Positions 24,639 through 31,836 of a stretch of DNA of 33,642 nt are shown here, in pieces. The translations under genes and the position numbers were made by a program. The notes under the pieces were generated by a model, which was given only the letters and a program-made list of their open reading frames with translations, had not been told where the DNA came from and ran no database searches. Position 1 is the first letter of the stretch. Every line of letters starts with the position of its first letter. Origin of the DNA: Bacteroidota bacterium (lineage in GTDB: Bacteria; Bacteroidota; Ignavibacteria; Ignavibacteriales; Ignavibacteriaceae); contig JADFLR010000041.1 of NCBI GenBank assembly GCA_022564295.1, forward strand, positions 1 to 33,642, given 5' to 3'.

Positions 24639-25898
24639 TCAATGCTGCTTCATAATATTTTCTTTAAACTTAAATATATGACCTAAGCGATCGCGCTTTG
24701 TCTTCAAATAGCTTTCATTTATTTCATTCGGTGGTATCTCGATTGGTACCCGCTCAACAATTTCCAGGTCATATCCTTTTAAACCAACTATTTTCTTTGG
24801 ATTATTCGTCAGCAACCTTATCTTTTTTAAACCTAGATCCTTAAGTATTTGTGCACCGGTTCCATATTCTCTTAAGTCCGGTTTGAAACCTAAAGCTTCA
24901 TTTGCTTCAACAGTGTCTTTGCCCTTTTCCTGTAAAGAATATGCCATCAGTTTATTTACAAGCCCTATGCCTCTGCCTTCCTGCCTCATATACAGTATCG
25001 CACCTTTTCCTTCAGCCTGTACCATCTTCATTGCTACCGAAAGCTGATCTCCGCAATCACATCGCATTGATCCGAAAACATCACCTGTTAAACATTCGGA
25101 ATGTATTCTGACTAAAACCGGTTCATCACCACTGATATCACCTTTAACCAAAGCAATAGGATTATCCTGCGCATCGAGAATATTCTCATACAAATGCAGC
25201 TTAAAATCTCCAAACTTAGAGGGGAGATCAACGATAACTTTGCAACGGACAAGCCTCTCTTTAATTCTTCTGTATTCAATTAAATCGGCGATAGTGATAA
25301 TTTTTAAATTATACTTTTCTGCAAAGTCGAATAATTTAGGAATGCGGGCCATAGTACCGTCAGTATCCATTATCTCGCATAAGATCCCCATAGGTTTTAA
25401 TCCGGCTAACTTTATCAGATCAACAACAGCTTCTGTGTGTCCCGCTCTTTTTAATACCCCGCCTCTTTTTGCGATCAAAGGAAAAATATGACCGGGACGC
25501 CCGAAGTCTTTTGGTTTTACATCTTCATCAGCAGCCATTGTTATTGTCTTTGCCCTATCATGAGCAGAGGTACCGGTAGATGTGTTATATTTATAATCTA
25601 TTGAAACTGAAAAGGGTGTTTGATGAAGTGCTGTATTGTTTTCTACCATAAAATCCAGATCTAATTTTTCTGCTTTTTCTCTGGTTAAAGTTAAGCAAAG
25701 AATACCCCGCGCTTCCCTTGTAATAAAGTTTACATCTTCCGGTCTTACGAGCTCTGCAGCCATAACAATATCACCTTCATTCTCGCGATCCGGATCATCC
25801 ACAACAATAACCATCTTACCGGTTTTTATATCTTCTATTGCTTCTTCAATCGTGTTGAATATATATTCCGGGTTATTCATAGAACCATAGTTATTCAT
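24639..25898 (-). CDS. ribBA: Bifunctional DHBP synthase / GTP cyclohydrolase II
   Basis: 419 residues. The N-terminal half is DHBP synthase: [12 protein letters not shown] with the acidic metal site, [16 protein letters not shown] and H-T-E-A-V-V-D-L. The C-terminal half is GTP cyclohydrolase II: zinc cysteines in [17 protein letters not shown], then R-Q-E-G-R-G-I-G-L and L-L-T-N-N-P-K-K. Both active sites look intact. It starts both branches of riboflavin synthesis, from ribulose 5-phosphate and GTP. Its ATG overlaps the ribE stop by one base (TAATG), with AAGGAG 11 bases upstream, so coupling is likely. A second in-frame ATG lies six codons in. Confidence 0.96.
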   Translation of the reverse strand: MNNYGSMNNPEYIFNTIEEAIEDIKTGKMVIVVDDPDRENEGDIVMAAELVRPEDVNFITREARGILCLTLTREKAEKLDLDFMVENNTALHQTPFSVSIDYKYNTSTGTSAHDRAKTITMAADEDVKPKDFGRPGHIFPLIAKRGGVLKRAGHTEAVVDLIKLAGLKPMGILCEIMDTDGTMARIPKLFDFAEKYNLKIITIADLIEYRRIKERLVRCKVIVDLPSKFGDFKLHLYENILDAQDNPIALVKGDISGDEPVLVRIHSECLTGDVFGSMRCDCGDQLSVAMKMVQAEGKGAILYMRQEGRGIGLVNKLMAYSLQEKGKDTVEANEALGFKPDLREYGTGAQILKDLGLKKIRLLTNNPKKIVGLKGYDLEIVERVPIEIPPNEINESYLKTKRDRLGHIFKFKENIMKQH

Positions 25899-26542
25899 TA
25901 GTAACCTAACTCCTTAAGCCAATTTTCAGACAGCTTATTTTTTTGTTCGAATTCTTTTTTGTTAGTTAGTCTTTCAACATACTTTGCTAAGACATCAGTT
26001 TCAATATTAACTCTATCTTCTGCATTTTTATACTGCAGCGTTGTGTTGTTCCACGTATGGGGAATTATAGAAATACCAATCGTTGAATCTTTTAACTCGG
26101 CAATTGTTAAACTAATACCATCAATTGTTATTGAGCCCTCATCAATTAAATACTTTTTCATATTATCAGGAACGTTAACTCTCATAAGATAATTATCTCC
26201 TAACTTTATTATCTCTTTAATTACTCCCGTTCCATTCACATGTCCCAGGACGAAATGTCCGCCAAGTCTATCACTTAATTTTAAGGAAAGTTCGAGATTC
26301 ACCGGTGAAGAAATCTGCAATTCGGCAAATGTGGATTTTTCTAAAGTTACTCCAACAGTATCAACCTTAAATCCATGTTCATCAACTTCTGTTACTGTTA
26401 AGCACACGCCATCAACACTTACTGAATCATTCACTGAAATATCATTCAGAATTTTTCGTGCGGAAATTTTAATCTTTTTTCCGCCGGGGATCGGGTTTAC
26501 TTCCGATACATTTCCTATTTCTTTAATTATTCCTGTAAACAT
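25898..26542 (-). CDS. ribE: Riboflavin synthase, alpha chain
   Basis: 214 residues made of two lumazine-binding repeats. It starts M-F-T-G-I-I, as nearly all family members do; the first repeat has S-V-D-G-V-C-L-T-V and G-G-H-F-V-L-G-H-V, the second S-I-T-I-D-G-I-S-L-T-I-A and I-S-I-I-P-H-T. It dismutates two lumazine molecules to riboflavin plus the pyrimidine that RibH reuses. Called ribC in E. coli naming. Lies 48 bases after ribD and overlaps ribBA by one base, so it is clearly in the operon. The Lys/Asn-rich C-terminal 20 residues are less conserved, as usual. Confidence 0.95.
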   Translation of the reverse strand: MFTGIIKEIGNVSEVNPIPGGKKIKISARKILNDISVNDSVSVDGVCLTVTEVDEHGFKVDTVGVTLEKSTFAELQISSPVNLELSLKLSDRLGGHFVLGHVNGTGVIKEIIKLGDNYLMRVNVPDNMKKYLIDEGSITIDGISLTIAELKDSTIGISIIPHTWNNTTLQYKNAEDRVNIETDVLAKYVERLTNKKEFEQKNKLSENWLKELGY

Positions 26543-26590
26543 ATACCAAAGTTAACTCTTTTTACTAATTAAATAATACATAAAAGTAAA

Positions 26591-27673
26591 TTACTGTCTG
26601 TCTACCAACACAATTTTCAAATCTTCACCAAGTCTTTCTGTTTTTTTTATTTTTAACTTTTTGATCCCGTTTGTTTCAAAGGCACTTATTCCTTTACCAA
26701 GAATTTTAGGGGATTGAAGAATTACTATCTCATCAAATAATTCCTGAGATATAAATTGTGAAAAAATTTGTCGTCCACCCTCAACCAATAACGATGTAAT
26801 ACTTTCTTTTCCTAACTCTTTCAAAATACCATCTAAGTCCAGCTTCTTTTTATCAGCAGGAAGTTGAAAAATTTTAATTCCAAGTTTTTCGAACTGTTCA
26901 ATTTTTTCCTGATGAGAGTTTTCAGAGGTGAATATCCAGGTTTTTTCATCACCAGTCAACTTAATAATATTTGAATCGGGAGAGACTGATAAATCCCCAT
27001 CAATTATAATTCTTATCGGATCGCGGCCTTTAACTTCTCTAACTGTTAACCGGGGATCATCCACTTTTATTGTATTTGCTCCAACCAAAACTGCATCATA
27101 CCTGTCGCGCAGTTGATGAACATATTTTACAGAGTCCTCTCCCGTTAACCATGTTTGTACATCCTTATCAGCGCTTATCTTGCCATCAATTGATTGTGCA
27201 ATTTTGATTGTTATGTAAGGAACTTTTTCGATTACATATTTGAAGTAAAACTTGTTTACTTCTTTTCCTTCATCTTCCAATATTCCTGTATCAACTCTAA
27301 TTCCTGCTTTCCTTAACTGTTTTACACCATTTCCGTTTACATTTGGATTTGGATCTAAATTGCTAATAACAACTCTTGAAATTTCTTTACTAATTATAAG
27401 GGGGACACAAGGCGGTGTTTGTTTATTAAAGTGGCAGCATGGCTCAAGATTGCAATAAAGCGTTGCACCTTTAATTTCTTCATTTGAAGATTCAACAGCG
27501 ATTACTTCGGCATGTGCTCCGCCAAAGTTCTTATGCCATCCCTCACCAATAATGCTCCCATCTTTAACAATTACGGTACCAACAAACGGATTTGGGCTGA
27601 CAAATCCTCTTCCTTTATCGGCTAATTCAAAGCACCGTTTAATGTACGTTAAGTCCTGTGTTGAGAATTTCAT
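26591..27673 (-). CDS. ribD: Bifunctional pyrimidine deaminase / reductase
   Basis: 360 residues. The N-terminal CDA-fold deaminase has V-S-P-N-P-F-V-G-T-V-I-V, G-A-H-A-E-V-I-A (zinc His and catalytic Glu) and C-N-L-E-P-C-C-H with T-P-P-C. The C-terminal reductase begins Y-I-T-I-K-I-A-Q-S-I-D-G-K-I and includes D-A-V-L-V-G-A-N-T-I-K-V-D-D-P-R-L-T and L-L-V-E-G-G. Both halves look active. It catalyses the second and third steps of the pyrimidine branch of riboflavin synthesis. First gene of the reverse operon. Its leader (27674 onward) shows no FMN-aptamer sequence that I can recognise. Confidence 0.96.
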   Translation of the reverse strand: MKFSTQDLTYIKRCFELADKGRGFVSPNPFVGTVIVKDGSIIGEGWHKNFGGAHAEVIAVESSNEEIKGATLYCNLEPCCHFNKQTPPCVPLIISKEISRVVISNLDPNPNVNGNGVKQLRKAGIRVDTGILEDEGKEVNKFYFKYVIEKVPYITIKIAQSIDGKISADKDVQTWLTGEDSVKYVHQLRDRYDAVLVGANTIKVDDPRLTVREVKGRDPIRIIIDGDLSVSPDSNIIKLTGDEKTWIFTSENSHQEKIEQFEKLGIKIFQLPADKKKLDLDGILKELGKESITSLLVEGGRQIFSQFISQELFDEIVILQSPKILGKGISAFETNGIKKLKIKKTERLGEDLKIVLVDRQ

Positions 27674-27827
27674 TTTAATGAAAAATTATTTTTATTATTT
27701 CTTTAAGAAAGTTAGTAAGAATTTAAATAGCAGGAAATGGGATTTTCCATACAAATTAAATTATCCATCAATTTAAATTATTTGATACTGATATTTCAAC
27801 GAAGTAAGGTGCCATTATGCTGGTTAA

Positions 27828-27864
27828 ATCTCTTCCTCTCATTCTGGTATAGATAAAGTAATCT
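27828..27864 (+). repeat. 37-nt intergenic repeat, copy B
   Basis: ATCTCTTCCTCTCATTCTGG followed by TATAGATAAAGTAATCT. Shares the core CTCTCATTC and AGATAAAGT with copies A and C. The upstream hairpin is decayed here (GCCATTATGC), so this is the most worn copy. Confidence 0.5.
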
Positions 27865-27975
27865 CATTATAATTTATGTATTAAAGACAGAAATAGTTTG
27901 CCGCTAATTCACCAATTAATTCAATTATTCCCGCTCCTTACTCAAATAAGATGTTGCATCTATAAATGTACTATT

Positions 27976-27997
27976 ATATATTGTATATACAATATAT
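27976..27997. promoter_or_regulatory. Perfect 22-bp palindrome, likely antitoxin operator
   Basis: The half ATATATTGTAT is followed at once by its exact reverse complement ATACAATATAT, so all 22 bases are symmetric. It ends 15 bases before the antitoxin ATG and overlaps the ribosome site region (GAGGAAAA). Ribbon-helix-helix antitoxins bind such symmetric sites and repress their own operon, so autoregulation by the next gene is the natural reading. A/T-only composition makes part of the symmetry easier by chance, but 11 matched pairs are hard to explain that way. Confidence 0.7.
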
Positions 27998-28012
27998 CAA
28001 GAGGAAAATATT

Positions 28013-28264
28013 ATGGCAACTACACAGATGATAATCCGGCTGGATGAAAGAGTTAAAGCGAACCTTGCCAGACTTGCAAAAGCTGATGGCAAAAATTCAA
28101 GCCTTGTAATAAGAGAACTGATTGTGAGTTATATTCAGGAACGTAGTATGGATAAATATATTGATGATCTGTGGAAGCGTGTAGGTAGAAAATTAAACCG
28201 GAATGCAATAAAGCAGAAAGAAATTGTTAAGGCAATACACGATGTTAGAGCAGCTAAGAAATGA
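28013..28264 (+). CDS. Ribbon-helix-helix antitoxin
   Basis: 83 residues. The N-terminal T-Q-M-I-I-R-L-D-E-R-V-K strand and K-N-S-S-L-V-I-R-E-L-I-V-S-Y-I helix make an RHH (CopG-like) DNA-binding unit in the first 45 residues. The remaining lysine-rich helical tail probably wraps the toxin. AAGAGGAAAA lies just before the ATG. It overlaps the PIN toxin gene by four bases (ATGA), the usual arrangement for co-translation in a fixed ratio. The 22-bp palindrome in front should be its operator. Confidence 0.85.
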   Translation: MATTQMIIRLDERVKANLARLAKADGKNSSLVIRELIVSYIQERSMDKYIDDLWKRVGRKLNRNAIKQKEIVKAIHDVRAAKK

Positions 28265-28674
28265 GAGTTGTAATTGATACAAACGTCTTTATATCTTCCT
28301 TTTTAGGCAGGGGAAATCCTAAAAAAATTATCGACCTCTGGAAAAATGGAAAGTTAACCATATGCCTTTCCAGAGAAATAATAGATGAATATGTTGAAGT
28401 TTTAATTCAACTGGGAATAAAAAATTCAAGGGAGATTGAGGAACTGCTGCAATTATTTGCGCAAGGATATCATTCCACCTTTATTGCCAAAACAAAAACT
28501 ATAAAAATAGTAATGGAAGATCCTGATGATAATAAATTCTTTGAATGTGCTGTGGCTTTAAATACAAAGTATATTATTTCCGGCGATAAGCAAGTGCTTA
28601 AGGTAAAAAATTACTTCGGAATAAAAGTCGTTAATCCAAAAATATTCTTACAAGATTTTGAGGGTAATAAATAA
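28261..28674 (+). CDS. PIN-domain toxin (putative ribonuclease)
   Basis: 137 residues, one PIN domain of the family annotated as a putative toxin-antitoxin component (COG1569). Acidic catalytic residues: D6 in V-V-I-D-T-N, the glutamate in R-E-I-I-D-E-Y, and D-P-D-D-N-K-F with I-S-G-D-K-Q-V-L near the end. PIN toxins are Mg-dependent RNases that cut tRNA or rRNA or mRNA when freed from antitoxin. All key acids are present, so it should be active. Starts with ATG overlapping the antitoxin stop. A CTGCC-GAAT-GGCAG hairpin follows 30 bases after the stop. Confidence 0.87.
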   Translation: MRVVIDTNVFISSFLGRGNPKKIIDLWKNGKLTICLSREIIDEYVEVLIQLGIKNSREIEELLQLFAQGYHSTFIAKTKTIKIVMEDPDDNKFFECAVALNTKYIISGDKQVLKVKNYFGIKVVNPKIFLQDFEGNK

Positions 28675-28703
28675 AGACTTAACCGGCTAATCCTACTTTA
28701 AAC

Positions 28704-28763
28704 CTGCCGAATGGCAGATAGATTAAATCGCTTCCTCTCATTCGAATCAAGATAAAGTTTTTT
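28704..28763 (+). repeat. Hairpin plus 37-nt intergenic repeat, copy C
   Basis: Hairpin CTGCC-GAAT-GGCAG (28704-28717), then from 28727 ATCGCTTCCTCTCATTCGAA followed by TCAAGATAAAGTTTTTT. Same order as copy A, although the hairpin sequence differs while its pairing is kept. Lies right after the PIN toxin gene. Confidence 0.55.
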
Positions 28764-28829
28764 CACCCTTATTGTAATTGCAAACAATTTACCTTAATTT
28801 ATAATTGCAAAGATCATTAACCCTCTCGA

Positions 28830-28913
28830 ATGACTGCAATACAGGCCGGTGATCCTTCGTCAAGCTCAGGACAGAGTTATACTGATGTGAAGAAGATGAT
28901 ATTGATGAAATAA
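28830..28913 (+). pseudogene. Relic of a T9SS sorting-domain C-terminus
   Basis: A 27-codon open stretch reads M-T-A-I-Q-A-G-D-P-S-S-S-S-G-Q-S-Y-T-D-V-K-K-M-I-L-M-K before TAA. From I-Q it matches the tail of the YCF48-repeat protein (ending 23864), including the insert encoded by the TCCTTCG repeat (28850-28874). The rest of the sorting domain and gene is gone. It shows that a third such gene once stood here, immediately before the HAF-repeat gene. Confidence 0.75.
28850..28874 (+). repeat. TCCTTCG-type repeat, copy 3, inside the sorting-domain relic
   Basis: TGATCCTTCGTCAAGCTCAG then GACAG; 24 of 25 positions match copy 1. Same frame and position within the tail as copy 2. Confidence 0.75.
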
Positions 28914-28966
28914 AATATCACACTTTTAAGCTTTTTGAAATAATATAAAAAAGAAGGATTAATAAT

Positions 28967-30166
28967 ATGCATTGTAAAAAGAATATTTCATTCGTACTTA
29001 TTTTATTCTTTACTTTTCTTCTACAAGCAGAGATGCTTGCACAAGCTACCTTCGAAGGTCTCGGTCACCTGCCGCCGGGTATGGATGTTTGGAGTTCTGC
29101 ATTTGGTGTATCGGCGGACGGTTTAGTGGTGGTAGGTTGGAGTGATGATGATGTTATTACGAAGGCTTTCCGCTGGACTGAATTGGGCGGCATGGAGGAT
29201 CTGGGTGGTCTGCCGGGCACGTTTGATGATACCGAGGCTCGTTCCACATCAACAGACGGCTCAGTTGTAGTGGGTTTCAGTAAAAGTGGACATCCTAATA
29301 TTCCGGAAGCTTTCCGCTGGACGTCGGGCGATATGGTAGGACTTGGTTTCCTGCCTGGTATTAATTCACGGAGTTATGCTTCTGATGTATCGTCAGACGG
29401 CTTAGTTGTGGTGGGTAGAGGTCAAAGTGGTAACCCCCAGGTTACCGAAGCCTTCCGCTGGACGCAATCGGGCGGCATGATAGGACTGGGTTTCCTGTCC
29501 AGTATTATTTTACAAAGTGAGGCATATGGAGTATCGTCAGACGGCTCAGTTGTAGTGGGTCGCAGTAGGACAGATAATAATTTGGATGAAGCTTTTATTT
29601 GGACAGAATCGGGCGGTATGGTAGGTCTGGGTGATCTGCCAGGTGGTGTAGGAATTAGCCGTGCTTACGATGTTACGCCTGATGGTTTAATCGTAGTAGG
29701 ATCTGCCACTGGTCCCAATGGATTAGAGCTCTTTCGATGGACCAGTGCAGGTGGTATGGAAGGATTAGGTAATCGAGGTGGTACTATAGGACCTGGACCA
29801 TATGCCGTTTCGGCAGATGGATCGGTTATAGTAGGTACACTGGATGCAAATGATAGCGTTTTTATTTATACCGATGCCGATGGAATACGAAACCTCAAGG
29901 AAGTTTTGGAAAGCGATTTTGGGCTAGACCTCAGCGATTGGACATTAGATTATGCCAGAGAAATTTCTGATGACGGTAAGGTCATAGTCGGTGTGGGAAG
30001 GCACCCTAACGGTATTAGAGAGGCCTGGCGGGTGATATTAATTGGCTCTCAAGTGTCGAATGGAACAATCCGGACGGTGGCGACTTCAGCGACTCAAAGA
30101 ACTGGGTGGGTGGCTCGGTGCCAGATGAAGACCAACTCGCAGTCTTCGATACAACAAGTGGCTTAA
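28967..30166 (+). CDS. Secreted HAF-repeat protein, N-terminal part of a frameshifted gene
   Basis: 399 residues. A signal peptide (F-V-L-I-L-F-F-T-F-L-L, cleavage after L-A-Q-A) is followed by seven HAF-type extracellular repeats, each with (S/D)-x-D-G-x-V-(V/I)-V-G and usually A-F-R-W-T-x-x-G-G-M with G-L-G-x-L-P-G. These repeats fold as small beta units and are known from secreted proteins of unknown role. The true sequence reads through R-E-A-W-R-V, after which this frame becomes meaningless (S-N-G-T-I-R-T-V-A-T-S) and stops. The other frame continues sensibly with V-E-W-N-N-P-D-G-G-D-F-S-D-S-K-N-W, so the slip lies near 30015-30060. Start ATG follows AAGAAGGATT. Treat with the next entry as one gene. 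Confidence 0.8.
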   Translation: MHCKKNISFVLILFFTFLLQAEMLAQATFEGLGHLPPGMDVWSSAFGVSADGLVVVGWSDDDVITKAFRWTELGGMEDLGGLPGTFDDTEARSTSTDGSVVVGFSKSGHPNIPEAFRWTSGDMVGLGFLPGINSRSYASDVSSDGLVVVGRGQSGNPQVTEAFRWTQSGGMIGLGFLSSIILQSEAYGVSSDGSVVVGRSRTDNNLDEAFIWTESGGMVGLGDLPGGVGISRAYDVTPDGLIVVGSATGPNGLELFRWTSAGGMEGLGNRGGTIGPGPYAVSADGSVIVGTLDANDSVFIYTDADGIRNLKEVLESDFGLDLSDWTLDYAREISDDGKVIVGVGRHPNGIREAWRVILIGSQVSNGTIRTVATSATQRTGWVARCQMKTNSQSSIQQVA

Positions 30167-31731
30167 TTTACGAGGTCACTTTCAGCAACAATGAGACAAA
30201 CTCTGCTCTATTTGTTGGTAACAACTCGGTTGCCTTCAACTTAAATTCAAATACCTATACTATAAACGCTTTTGGTGAGAACGCAATCCTGATCGGTACG
30301 CAAAGTGCGAATATCGAAGATTCGCATCTTTTCATCACTAATGGCACAGTGAAAGCAATGGGTGATGTAATTATTGCAGGTGATGATAGGCGGGGCGAGT
30401 TGACTGTAACAACCGGTGGTTTACTTGAAATTGGCGGTATGGCACATAATGTGTTACTTGTAGGAGCCTACCCCTGCAGTTTCGGTCCTTGTGGTCATTT
30501 GGAAATCCGTGCCGGAGGATTTGTGATTAGTTCTACAGAAAGCCAAATCGGTTTAATGGCATCGTCCGAAGGAAGTGTTTTGGTAACTGGCAATGGGTCA
30601 CAGTGGATTACTTTTGATACTTTATACATCGGCTATGAGGGCAGTGGGGGATTAGTGGTAGCAAACGGTGGGGATGTTTTAAGCAGTAATGCTACCATCA
30701 GCCAAAAACCAACAGGGATTGGTTCCGCGCAGGTGGAAGGTGAATTTTCAAGATGGACAATACCAGGTTTGTTAAATATGAGTAATACTGGTGGTGTTGC
30801 ATTCCTTCGTGTTCTTAGCGGCGGTACAATAGATATTGGAACATTGTCAATGGGTCTAAATGCTACGGCGGATGTAACAGGTGGTACACTAATTATTGGC
30901 GGTATTGGGCCAATAACAATCTCATCTCCTCATTCAACATCAATTGGTGAAACAACCGGCGGAGGAGAGGCTTATGTAGATTCTTTATACTTAACACAGG
31001 GAGCTACACTACTAGCAGACACAGTAATATTTGAAGAAGGTGGTTTTCTTGGTGGTGACGGCAGCTTTCCGTTTGATGTGACCAATTCCGGAGGCATCAA
31101 TCCTGGCAACACAGTTGGAAGCTCCGGTATTTTCACTGTTGATGCTAACTACACCCAGCTCACCACCGGCACATTGTTCATCGAACTGGGCGGTCTTAAT
31201 CCCGGTGAAGGGTATGACCAGCTGATTGTTACCGGCATCGCACAACTGAGCGGTACGCTGGATGTTTCTGCAATAATTAACTTTGAACCACAGGTTGGTC
31301 AGAAGTATGAAATTATTTCAGCAAATACCGTAACAGGCACATTTGATCAGATTGTTTCACACGGCGGACTTGGGTTTGATGTTACTTACAATAGTAACAA
31401 TGTTTCAATTACAATAACTTCTCCAGTTGATGTTAAGGATGAGGATTTAATTCCTACAGATTACGTGCTTTACCAGAATTATCCCAATCCATTTAATCCA
31501 ACAACGAAAATAAAATATGGAATTCCTAACAGTGGTTTAATAATACTTCAAGTTTATAATTTACTTGGAGAAGTTGTAACAACTCTTGTTAATGAGCAGC
31601 AGCCTGCCGGTAATTACGAAGTGAGTTTTGATGCCACATCCGCCGCAGGCGGATTATCCAGTGGAATATATCTATATAAAATTCAGGCTGGGGAATTTAT
31701 TGAGACTAAAAAGATGGTTTTATTAAGATAG
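30106..31731 (+). CDS. Adhesin-like repeat protein with T9SS tail, C-terminal part of the frameshifted gene
   Basis: Drawn from ATG 30106, but coding text in this frame starts by about 30050. It opens with the W-N-N-P-x-G-G-D-F-x-D-x-x-N-W-x-G-G-x-V-P-D block common to autotransporter-like passengers, then beta-solenoid repeats of the T5SS/PEP-CTERM-associated type: V-T-G-N-G-S-Q-W, L-Y-I-G-Y-E-G-S-G-G-L-V-V-A-N-G-G. Next is the passenger end G-I-N-P-G-N-T-V-G-S-S-G-I-F with Y-D-Q-L-I-V-T-G-I-A-Q-L-S-G-T-L-D-V. The last 85 residues are a T9SS sorting domain (N-Y-P-N-P-F-N-P to K-K-M-V-L-L-R). A palindrome inserts S-A-A-G-G in that tail. Without the upstream signal peptide it would not be exported. 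Confidence 0.8.
   Translation: MGGSVPDEDQLAVFDTTSGLIYEVTFSNNETNSALFVGNNSVAFNLNSNTYTINAFGENAILIGTQSANIEDSHLFITNGTVKAMGDVIIAGDDRRGELTVTTGGLLEIGGMAHNVLLVGAYPCSFGPCGHLEIRAGGFVISSTESQIGLMASSEGSVLVTGNGSQWITFDTLYIGYEGSGGLVVANGGDVLSSNATISQKPTGIGSAQVEGEFSRWTIPGLLNMSNTGGVAFLRVLSGGTIDIGTLSMGLNATADVTGGTLIIGGIGPITISSPHSTSIGETTGGGEAYVDSLYLTQGATLLADTVIFEEGGFLGGDGSFPFDVTNSGGINPGNTVGSSGIFTVDANYTQLTTGTLFIELGGLNPGEGYDQLIVTGIAQLSGTLDVSAIINFEPQVGQKYEIISANTVTGTFDQIVSHGGLGFDVTYNSNNVSITITSPVDVKDEDLIPTDYVLYQNYPNPFNPTTKIKYGIPNSGLIILQVYNLLGEVVTTLVNEQQPAGNYEVSFDATSAAGGLSSGIYLYKIQAGEFIETKKMVLLR
31639..31653. repeat. In-frame palindrome inside a sorting domain
   Basis: TCCGCC-GCA-GGCGGA, a perfect 6-bp stem with a 3-base loop, adds S-A-A-G-G between F-D-A-T and L-S-S-G-I-Y. 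The equivalent place in the protein ending at 23864 reads F-D-A-A-N-L-T-S-G-I-Y with no insert. Confidence 0.7.
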
Positions 31732-31747
31732 TTAGTGGAACGAAGAA

Positions 31748-31762
31748 CCTGCCTACGGCAGG
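31748..31762. repeat. GC-rich hairpin after the T9SS gene
   Basis: CCTGCC-TAC-GGCAGG, a 6-bp stem with a 3-base loop, 16 bases after the stop codon; a second CAGG follows. No T-tract, so it is not a standard terminator. Similar CTGCC/GGCAG stems occur in repeat copy C. Confidence 0.6.
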
Positions 31763-31836
31763 CAGGGATGATTTTGATGAAAAAAATATTACGCTCTTAA
31801 ACTTTTTGAAATAATATAAAAGGAAGGAATAATACT

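Larger units (their letters stand above)
27674..28012. other. Intergenic region (339 bases) between ribD and the toxin-antitoxin pair
   Basis: Divergent promoter region for ribD (leftward) and the RHH-PIN operon (rightward). Contains repeat copy B (27828-27864) and the 22-bp palindrome at 27976. I looked for the conserved AGGGTTC/GGGG cores of an FMN riboswitch on the reverse strand and saw none. No coding frame seen. Confidence 0.5.

Noticed and set aside
27674-28012. FMN riboswitch upstream of ribD
   Set aside because: No recognisable aptamer core on the reverse strand by eye.
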